Below, piece after piece: positions 1 to 5,048 of a stretch of DNA of 5,048 nt. The notes under the pieces are model-generated. The model was not told the DNA's origin, ran no database searches, and saw only the letters and a list, made by a program, of their open reading frames with translations. The stretch is from positions 1 to 5,048 of the forward strand of contig DASWEE010000135.1 in NCBI GenBank assembly GCA_036394915.1. Reading direction: 5' to 3'. The DNA is from JACDER01 sp036394915 (GTDB lineage Bacteria > Actinomycetota > Thermoleophilia > Gaiellales > Gaiellaceae). A program made the position numbers and the translations under genes. Each line of letters starts with the position of its first letter. Position 1 is the stretch's first letter.

Positions 1-482
1 ACGAGCACGAGCGGGTTGAGCTCGAGCTCCTGCGACGCCAGCAAGACCTCGCGCTCGGCCCGCCGGCACACGGTGCGGGCGACGTGCAGCCGGGCGGCGG
101 TCTCGGTCCCCCCGGGAAGGACGAAGCTCTTCAGCTCCGGCAGGTCGGCGTTCAACGAGTCGCACTGACGTTCGAGCTCGTCGATAGCAGCCTGCGTCAC
201 GCGCAAGCGTCCATCGCCCACGCCGTACGGGACGCTGAGATCGGCGCCGACGTCGAACAGCTCGTTCTGGATCCGCTCGAGGAGCGGGCGAAATCCCTTG
301 GGCAGATCGACGGCGAGCACGACGCCGAGCTGGGCATTCAGCTCGTCCACCGCGCCGAAGGCGCCGATGCGGCAGTCGAGCTTCGAGACACGGGAGCCGT
401 CGCCGAGACTCGTCTCGCCGGCGTCGCCGCCGCGCGTGTAGATACGGGTCAGACGGACCGGCTCATCGGGCTTCCGGCTCAT
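1..482 (-). CDS. pduO: PduO-type ATP:cob(I)alamin adenosyltransferase, C-terminus cut by window edge
   Basis: This enzyme transfers the 5'-deoxyadenosyl group of ATP to cob(I)alamin, making adenosylcobalamin in the cytoplasm for mutases such as methylmalonyl-CoA mutase. The 160 complete codons visible start at an ATG (482-480). The N-terminal nucleotide-binding motif TRGGDAGETSLG is at residues 16-27, VDELNAQLG at 45-53 and FDVGADL at 76-82. The family signature running from FVLPGGT to CRRAER (about 120-144) contains R136, R140, R141 and E143, with the same spacing as R186/R190/R191/E193 of the human homologue MMAB (family knowledge). About 25-30 C-terminal residues should lie beyond base 1. 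Its start is 17 bases from the divergent acetyltransferase gene, with a -10-like TAATCT six bases upstream and no Shine-Dalgarno site, so a leaderless mRNA is likely. The opposite-strand open frame here is a shadow. The family call is firm; the identity of the mutase it serves is not visible. Confidence 0.93.
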   Translation of the reverse strand, partial: MSRKPDEPVRLTRIYTRGGDAGETSLGDGSRVSKLDCRIGAFGAVDELNAQLGVVLAVDLPKGFRPLLERIQNELFDVGADLSVPYGVGDGRLRVTQAAIDELERQCDSLNADLPELKSFVLPGGTETAARLHVARTVCRRAEREVLLASQELELNPLVL

Positions 483-499
483 GTGCGTAGATTACGGCG
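483..499. promoter_or_regulatory. Symmetric divergent promoter core (TAGATTA) between pduO-type gene and GNAT gene
   Basis: The whole 17-base gap between two divergent ATG codons holds one AT-rich heptamer, TAGATTA (488-494). Read on the plus strand it gives TAGATT (488-493), six bases before the ATG at 500. Read on the minus strand it gives TAATCT (494-489), six bases before the ATG at 482. Both fit the actinobacterial TANNNT -10 consensus, and the distance fits transcription starting at the A of each start codon. No convincing -35 hexamer was found in either direction. Promoter activity is inferred from sequence and geometry. Confidence 0.55.
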
Positions 500-934
500 A
501 TGATCCGACGCGCAACGCAACGCGACGCCACGGAGGTCAGCCGCGTGTTCGTCGCGGCCCGCGACGAGATGAGCTATCTGCCGGTGATCTCCGGCGAGCA
601 CCGGTCACTGCTCGGCGGCTGGTTCATCGACCGTGGTCCGATCTGGGTCGCCGAAGAAGATGGCCGCGTCGTCGGTTTCAGCGGTGTCAAGGACGAAGAG
701 CTCACGCATCTCTACGTCGATCCGGTCGCGCAAGACCGGGGCATCGGCTCGTCCCTGATGGAGCACGCGAAGACGGTGAGCCCTGAGCGCCTCGAGCTGT
801 GGGTGTTCCAGAAGAACGAAGGCGCGCGCCGCTTCTACGAGCGGCACGGCTTCCGGCTCGCGAAGCTGACGGATGGGTCGGGCAACATGGAGAAGGAGCC
901 GGACGCGCTCTACGAATGGACACCCGGGAAGTAG
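500..934 (+). CDS. GNAT family N-acetyltransferase
   Basis: The 144-residue protein is a single Gcn5-related acetyltransferase domain of normal length, expected to move an acetyl group from acetyl-CoA to an amine in the cytoplasm. It opens with the typical IRRATQRDATEV strand-helix unit. Motif A is at about residues 71-91, with the Q/R-x-x-G-x-G pyrophosphate loop seen as QDRGIG (78-83). Motif B is NEGARRFYERHGF (106-118), typical of the last helix and strand of the fold. The start is the ATG at 500: it has no ribosome site, but TAGATT lies six bases upstream, which favours leaderless translation. The gene overlaps the next one by 19 bases, so the two are probably co-transcribed and coupled. 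The substrate cannot be read from the sequence; small molecules, antibiotics and protein N-termini all remain possible. Confidence 0.93.
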   Translation: MIRRATQRDATEVSRVFVAARDEMSYLPVISGEHRSLLGGWFIDRGPIWVAEEDGRVVGFSGVKDEELTHLYVDPVAQDRGIGSSLMEHAKTVSPERLELWVFQKNEGARRFYERHGFRLAKLTDGSGNMEKEPDALYEWTPGK

Positions 935-1497
935 CTCCCGGGCTCTGGTACTGGACCGCACCGCACCGGAACTGGCGCCCGGGGGCGGACTGGCCTGAGG
1001 CCGTCGGTTGCGTCTATTACGAGGCGCCCGACGCCGTCGTCCTGATCGACCCGCTGCTCCCCCGCGGCGAAGAGGGGAAGTTCCTCGAGCACCTCGACCG
1101 CGACGTCGAGCGGACCGGAGTGCCGGTAGTGATCCTGCTGACCGCGCCGTGGCACGAGCGCGACGCACCGCTGCTCGCCGAGAGATACCGCACATCGCGT
1201 GAGGTTGGCCGGCTGCCGGAGGGAATCGAGGTCTTCGTCCCGGGCGGACAGGACGAAGGCCAGGTCGCGTTCTTCATCCGGCCGCACCGGGCGCTCGTCG
1301 TCGCCGAGTTCCTGATGGGCGACGGCGCGGGCGGGCTGCGCGTCTGCCCGTCGCCTGCGCTTATAGATCGCGACGCATTCGATAAGTCCCTGCGCGACTT
1401 GCTCGAGCTCCCAGTCGAGCGAGTGCTCGTCTCCCACGGCGAGCCGGTTCTCACCGAAGGCAGCCGCCGGCTCGTCGAGGCGATCCGAGCTTCGTAG
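916..1497 (+). CDS. Metallo-beta-lactamase-fold protein with degenerate metal-binding motif
   Basis: The 193-residue protein has the outline of the MBL fold. An N-terminal strand pair (EVAPGLWYWTAPH, then VGCVYYEAPDAVVLIDPLLP at about 31-49) is followed by a strand and motif region VVILLTAPWHERD (71-83), a late strand ALVVAEFLMGDG (126-137), and a C-terminal VERVLVSHGEPV (167-178) corresponding to the usual GHG metal-ligand segment. The canonical HxHxDH is absent: TAPWHERDA stands in its place, with one histidine, so binding of two zinc ions is doubtful. The ATG at 916 was chosen because similarity to the fold begins there. A longer frame back to 799 would translate acetyltransferase DNA out of frame. 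The start lies inside the end of the upstream gene, giving a 19-base overlap and no nearby Shine-Dalgarno site, so translation probably depends on coupling. Substrate and catalytic activity are unknown. Confidence 0.83.
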   Translation: MDTREVAPGLWYWTAPHRNWRPGADWPEAVGCVYYEAPDAVVLIDPLLPRGEEGKFLEHLDRDVERTGVPVVILLTAPWHERDAPLLAERYRTSREVGRLPEGIEVFVPGGQDEGQVAFFIRPHRALVVAEFLMGDGAGGLRVCPSPALIDRDAFDKSLRDLLELPVERVLVSHGEPVLTEGSRRLVEAIRAS

Positions 1498-1524
1498 TAC
1501 ACGCTTGCGTGATCCCAGCACCTA

Positions 1525-1548
1525 GTCTCGTGTTTTTAAACACAAGAC
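1525..1548. terminator. AT-rich inverted repeat between convergent genes, possible bidirectional terminator
   Basis: The arms GTCTCGTGTTT (1525-1535) and AAACACAAGAC (1538-1548) pair over 11 positions with one mismatch around a TT centre. In a minus-strand RNA the mismatch becomes a G-U wobble, so the hairpin is better for the ridA-like side. It lies in the 73-base gap (1498-1570) between convergent stop codons and is the only conspicuous structure there. Neither side has a clean U tract after the stem. A protein-binding operator is the alternative, but the location downstream of both genes favours transcription ending or mRNA 3'-end protection. Confidence 0.45.
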
Positions 1549-1570
1549 CCGAAGGCGTTGGATCGGCGGG

Positions 1571-1959
1571 TCAGCCGGGCGAACGGCTGGCCCAGGCGTC
1601 CAGCTCGACCTTGAACGCTGGCGTCGCGAGCGACGCCACATAGAGAAGCGTCATGCACGGACGGTGATCGCCCAGCTTGGCCGAGATCGCCGCACGCCGC
1701 CGCTCCGCGTCCACCTCGCCGACGAAGTACAAGGTCAGCTTGACCAGATCGCCCCAGTCCATCCCCGCCGCCACCAGGTTGCGCCCGACGTTCTCCAGCG
1801 CAAGCTCGAGCTGCGCGATCGGGTCGTCGGGGACGTTCCCCTCCGTGTCGATCCCGACCTGGCCCGAGAGCGCGAGCAGACGCTCGTCTCCGCTGAGCTC
1901 GACTTGGTGCGTGTAGGCCGCAAGCGGCGGGAACACGTCCGGCGGATCGCGAAAGGTCT

Positions 1960-1963
<4 letters not shown>
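1571..1963 (-). CDS. RidA (YjgF/YER057c/UK114) family protein, probable enamine/imine deaminase
   Basis: The 130-residue length is standard for the family, whose founding members hydrolyse reactive enamine/imine intermediates to ketoacids and ammonia, as trimers. Visible family segments are LLALSGQVGIDTEGNVPDDPIAQ (about 29-51), LENVGRNLVAAGMDWGDLVKLTLYF (about 56-80) and the C-terminal FKVELDAWA (117-125). R101 in HRPCMTLLYV aligns with the conserved carboxylate-binding arginine (R105 of E. coli RidA), so deaminase chemistry looks possible. The 25-residue tract from R101 to the end of DAWA resembles the longer Rid4-7-type C-terminal form more than classic RidA; this subgroup call is tentative. 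The start is the TTG at 1963-1961, which overlaps the TGA of the acyl-CoA dehydrogenase in a TTGA junction. No Shine-Dalgarno site is present, so translation is likely coupled. An in-frame extension further upstream would only read dehydrogenase DNA in the wrong frame. Confidence 0.9.
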
Positions 1964-3123
<1,160 letters not shown>

Positions 3124-3146
3124 CCGCGCACTATAGTCGGGGCGAT
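3124..3146. promoter_or_regulatory. Symmetric divergent promoter core (ACTATAGT) between acyl-CoA dehydrogenase and lipoprotein genes
   Basis: The 23-base gap between divergent starts contains the perfect eight-base palindrome ACTATAGT (3130-3137). It provides a TATAGT -10 hexamer on each strand. The minus-strand copy (3135-3130) lies six bases from the GTG of the acyl-CoA dehydrogenase. The plus-strand copy (3132-3137) lies nine bases from the TTG of the lipoprotein gene. No good -35 element is seen on either side. TATAGT differs from the TATAAT consensus at one position. Activity is inferred. Confidence 0.6.
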
Positions 3147-3575
3147 TTGCGCTTCCCGGCCGCGCTCGCCCTGCTCGCCGTCCTGGCTCTCCCGGCCGGT
3201 TGCGGAGGCAGCTCGAGCTCGCCCGAGAGCGTCGTCCGCGCCTGGAGCGACGCCCTCAACGCGGGCGACAACGAGCGCGCCGCGAGCCTGTTCGCGGAGG
3301 GGGCCGAGGTCGTGCAGCCGGGCCGGGTCCTGTTCCTGCGAACTCACGCGCAGGCGGTCGGCTTCAACTCCGGCCTTCCCTGTTCCGGCAAGATCATCTC
3401 CATGTCCACGATAGGAGACACGACGACCGTGACGTTTCTGCTCGGCAACCGGAAAGCGAGCCGATGCGACGCGCCGGGAGGTCGGGCGGTCGCCGCGTTC
3501 GAAGTCCACCACGGCAAGATCGTGCTCTGGCACCAGCTCCCGGCCCCGCCGCCACAACCGGCCCCGGCGGTCTAG
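3147..3575 (+). CDS. Small lipoprotein with NTF2/SnoaL-like domain
   Basis: The 142-residue product starts with a short lipoprotein signal peptide: R2, then the hydrophobic stretch FPAALALLAVLALPAG, ending in the lipobox LPAGC with the lipidated cysteine at 19. A serine-rich linker (21-25) leads to an NTF2/SnoaL-like alpha+beta domain of about 105 residues. It begins with SPESVVRAWSDALNAGDNERAASLF, the usual first two helices, and ends with AAFEVHHGKIVLWHQLP, the usual last strands. C79 and C107 could form a disulfide outside the membrane. The tail is proline-rich (PAPPPQPAP). The TTG at 3147 is the only plausible start preserving the signal peptide; no Shine-Dalgarno site precedes it. The gene ends one base before the Rieske oxygenase start, so they are probably one transcript. 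Ligand and role are unknown; a sensing or binding function at the cell surface is only a guess. Confidence 0.8.
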   Translation: MRFPAALALLAVLALPAGCGGSSSSPESVVRAWSDALNAGDNERAASLFAEGAEVVQPGRVLFLRTHAQAVGFNSGLPCSGKIISMSTIGDTTTVTFLLGNRKASRCDAPGGRAVAAFEVHHGKIVLWHQLPAPPPQPAPAV

Positions 3576-3576
3576 T

Positions 3577-4656
3577 GTGAGCGAGACGCTGGCCTGGAGC
3601 GTGTACTCCGACCCGGAGGTGCTCGCACTCGAGCGCCGCCGCATTTTCGAGCGCTCGTGGCAGTACGCGGGTCATCTCGGACAGGTGGAGCAGCCGGGCG
3701 ACTACTTCGCCTGCGCCGCCGGCCATGTCCCGGTCGCGGTCGTGCGCGACGAGGACGAAGAGCTGCACGCCTTCCTCAACGTTTGCCGCCATCGCGGCTC
3801 CGAGGTCGTCCGCGGGAGCGGGAACCGGAAGACCCTCCAGTGCGGGTACCACGCTTGGACCTACGGGCTCGACGGCTCCCTGCGCAGCGCTCCGCGATCC
3901 GAGCGCGAGCCCGGCTTCGATCCCGAGGGACTGTCCCTCCTGCCCATGCAGATCGAGACCCTCGGGCCGTGGATCTTCGTCAACCCGGACACCGACGCAC
4001 CGCCGCTGAGCGAGATCGCCGGCGGGATCGCGGAGTCGCTCGCCTCGGGCGGCATCGAGCCCGACTCGCTCGTCTTCCACCGCCGGATCGACTTCGGGCT
4101 CGAGGCCAACTGGAAGGTCGTGATCGAGAACTACCTCGAGTGCTACCACTGCCCGACAGCGCATCCGGACTTCAGCCGAGCTGTCGACGTCAACCCGGAC
4201 CGCTACGAGCTCCACACAGCCGAGTGGTCGTCGAGCCAGTACGGCCGCGCTCGGAACGGCGGCGAGCCGATCGACGTGGGGCAGTTCCACTACCTCTGGC
4301 CGAACACGCGCATCAACGTCTTCCCCGGCCCGCCGAACCTCTCGATCGGCCCTGCCCTCCCGCTCGGGCCCGAGCGCACCGCGGGCTTCTTCGACTACTT
4401 CTTCACCGAGGACGTGCCACTCGACGCCAGGGAGGAACTGATTGCGTTCGACAGCCAGGTCGGAAGCGAGGACCGGGCGCTCATCGAGTCAGTCCAGCGA
4501 GGGATGCGCTCGGGGCTGCTCGACCACGGGACGCTGATGCCCGAGAGCGAGCGGCTGATCGCGCACTTTCAAGCGCTCGTCGGTCGTACGCTTCGGGGGT
4601 CGGGAGCGGAGCCAGGCAGAAGCCTGGCACCGCGCGCCCCGGCTGATCAGCCGTAG
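3577..4656 (+). CDS. Rieske non-heme iron oxygenase, alpha subunit, CntA/GbcA-like
   Basis: The 359-residue protein is an aromatic-ring-hydroxylating-type oxygenase alpha subunit, using electrons from a separate reductase to activate O2. The N-terminal Rieske [2Fe-2S] domain has C70-x-H72 (VCRHRG) and C89-x2-H92 (CGYHAWTYG). The catalytic domain carries ENYLECYHCPTAHPDF (184-199), where H191 and H196 are iron ligands. E188 stands where most relatives have the bridging aspartate between Rieske centre and mononuclear iron. D299 in SEDRALIESVQRGM (297-310) is the likely third iron ligand. Carnitine monooxygenase CntA is known to use a bridging glutamate, so quaternary-amine demethylases or monooxygenases are the nearest guess. 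The GTG start lies one base after the lipoprotein stop. No ferredoxin or reductase gene is in view. Residues after about 340 look non-conserved and are encoded by a hairpin sequence. The family is certain; the substrate is not. Confidence 0.95.
   Translation: MSETLAWSVYSDPEVLALERRRIFERSWQYAGHLGQVEQPGDYFACAAGHVPVAVVRDEDEELHAFLNVCRHRGSEVVRGSGNRKTLQCGYHAWTYGLDGSLRSAPRSEREPGFDPEGLSLLPMQIETLGPWIFVNPDTDAPPLSEIAGGIAESLASGGIEPDSLVFHRRIDFGLEANWKVVIENYLECYHCPTAHPDFSRAVDVNPDRYELHTAEWSSSQYGRARNGGEPIDVGQFHYLWPNTRINVFPGPPNLSIGPALPLGPERTAGFFDYFFTEDVPLDAREELIAFDSQVGSEDRALIESVQRGMRSGLLDHGTLMPESERLIAHFQALVGRTLRGSGAEPGRSLAPRAPADQP
4606..4633. terminator. GC-rich hairpin inside the 3' end of the oxygenase gene, candidate terminator of the convergent gene
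   Basis: GCCAGGC (4611-4617) and GCCTGGC (4622-4628) form a perfect seven-base stem around AGAA. After one A-A mismatch the stem continues with GCGG (4606-4609) and CCGC (4630-4633). The structure begins 13 bases past the stop of the minus-strand dehydrogenase gene, a sensible place for its terminator, while on the plus strand it is translated as part of the oxygenase C-terminus. There is no U tract on either strand, so it would be a non-canonical stem-only terminator or a dispersed palindromic repeat. Confidence 0.5.
4641..4652. repeat. 12-base perfect palindrome at overlapping convergent stops
   Basis: GGCTGATCAGCC is its own reverse complement. It contains the TGA stop of the minus-strand dehydrogenase gene (4649-4647) and ends one base before the TAG of the plus-strand oxygenase gene (4654-4656). 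With no loop it cannot form a normal hairpin; a binding site or coincidence are both possible. Confidence 0.4.
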
Positions 4657-5048
4657 TCGTAAAAGCCGGAACCAGACTTTCGCCCCAACTTGCCGGCCTC
4701 GACGTGCTCGCGGAGGAGAGGGCAGGGAGCGTACTTATCGTCCCCGAGGCCCTCGTACAGGACCTCCATGATCGCCACACACGTGTCGAGGCCGATCAGG
4801 TCGGCGAGCGCGAGCGGGCCCATCGGATGCGCGAAGCCGAGCTTCGCGATCGTGTCGATCGCCTCCGCCTCGGCGACCCCGTCGTGCAGCGCCCAGACTG
4901 CCTCGTTGATGAACGGCATCAAGATCCGGTTCGAGACGAAGCCCGGGAAGTCGTTCGCGAGCGCCGGCGTCTTGCCGAGCTCCTCGGAGAGCGCCGTGAT
5001 CGCCGCCGCTGTCTCGTCCGAGGTCTTCGGACCGCGGACGATCTCGAC
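4647..5048 (-). CDS. hbd: 3-hydroxybutyryl-CoA (3-hydroxyacyl-CoA) dehydrogenase, N-terminus cut by window edge
   Basis: The 133 visible residues are the C-terminal half of an NAD(P)-dependent 3-hydroxyacyl-CoA dehydrogenase, which interconverts 3-hydroxyacyl-CoA and 3-oxoacyl-CoA in beta-oxidation, butyrate or PHB-type metabolism. The fragment opens with VEIVRGPKTSDET, the segment just after the family's catalytic histidine, which lies outside the window. NDFPGFVSNRILMPFINEA follows, then LGFAHPMGPLALADLIGLDTC and the terminal GKLGRKSGSGFYDYG. These match the dimerisation domain of the Clostridium Hbd type closely. The reading frame is open to base 5048, so the gene continues beyond it; an internal TTG or ATG near 4920 is not the true start. 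Roughly 150-160 N-terminal residues, including the Rossmann fold, are missing. Its stop overlaps the end of the convergent oxygenase gene by 10 bases. It lies on the same strand as the acyl-CoA dehydrogenase, consistent with a shared acyl-CoA pathway. Confidence 0.95.
   Translation of the reverse strand, partial: VEIVRGPKTSDETAAAITALSEELGKTPALANDFPGFVSNRILMPFINEAVWALHDGVAEAEAIDTIAKLGFAHPMGPLALADLIGLDTCVAIMEVLYEGLGDDKYAPCPLLREHVEAGKLGRKSGSGFYDYG

Noticed and set aside
18..29. Perfect palindrome GAGCTCGAGCTC
   Set aside because: It lies inside coding sequence as alternating Glu-Leu codons (ELEL) of the adenosyltransferase, and GAGCTC repeats are common in this GC-rich codon usage.
84..503. Plus-strand open frame of 139 codons
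   Set aside because: It is antisense to the cobalamin adenosyltransferase, whose minus-strand frame has clear family motifs; the plus-strand product has none.
799..915. N-terminal extension of the MBL-fold gene by 39 codons
   Set aside because: This stretch is the acetyltransferase gene read in another frame and is arginine-rich with no fold similarity; similarity starts at the ATG at 916.
3394..4290. Minus-strand open frame of 298 codons
   Set aside because: It is antisense to the oxygenase, which has intact Rieske and iron-binding motifs; the minus-strand product shows no recognisable domain.

Overview
The window is high-GC, densely packed bacterial chromosome. GC-rich third codon positions, GTG and TTG starts, almost no Shine-Dalgarno sequences and -10 hexamers placed a few bases from start codons all suggest an actinobacterial lineage. 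From gene content it may be a soil Thermoleophilia/Gaiellales-like organism, but that placement is a guess because the window holds no marker gene. There is no mobile element, CRISPR array, tRNA or rRNA.

Layout from left to right is four blocks of alternating orientation. (1) The minus strand carries a PduO-type cob(I)alamin adenosyltransferase, clipped at its C-terminus by the window edge. (2) Diverging from it on the plus strand are a GNAT acetyltransferase and a metallo-beta-lactamase-fold protein with a degraded metal motif; these two overlap by 19 bases. (3) After a convergent gap of about 70 bases with an AT-rich inverted repeat, the minus strand carries an acyl-CoA dehydrogenase followed by a RidA-family protein, joined by a four-base TTGA stop/start overlap. 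(4) Diverging from the dehydrogenase on the plus strand are a small NTF2/SnoaL-like lipoprotein and a Rieske non-heme iron oxygenase, separated by one base. The oxygenase converges on, and overlaps by 10 bases, the C-terminal part of a 3-hydroxybutyryl-CoA dehydrogenase on the minus strand.

The metabolic theme is acyl-CoA oxidation (acyl-CoA dehydrogenase and 3-hydroxyacyl-CoA dehydrogenase) plus supply of adenosylcobalamin, the cofactor of methylmalonyl-CoA or ethylmalonyl-CoA mutases. RidA would act as damage control on reactive enamine/imine intermediates. The Rieske oxygenase carries the bridging glutamate reported for carnitine monooxygenase CntA, so a quaternary-ammonium or related small substrate is plausible but not shown.

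The most striking structure is regulatory. Both divergent intergenic gaps (17 and 23 bases) hold a single self-overlapping -10 element that reads as TANNNT on both strands. Three of the four start codons lie exactly six bases from their -10 hexamer and the fourth lies nine bases away, as expected for leaderless transcripts fired in both directions from one symmetric promoter core. Both convergent junctions carry inverted repeats that could end transcription. I see no convincing new multi-gene system; the gene families are known ones.
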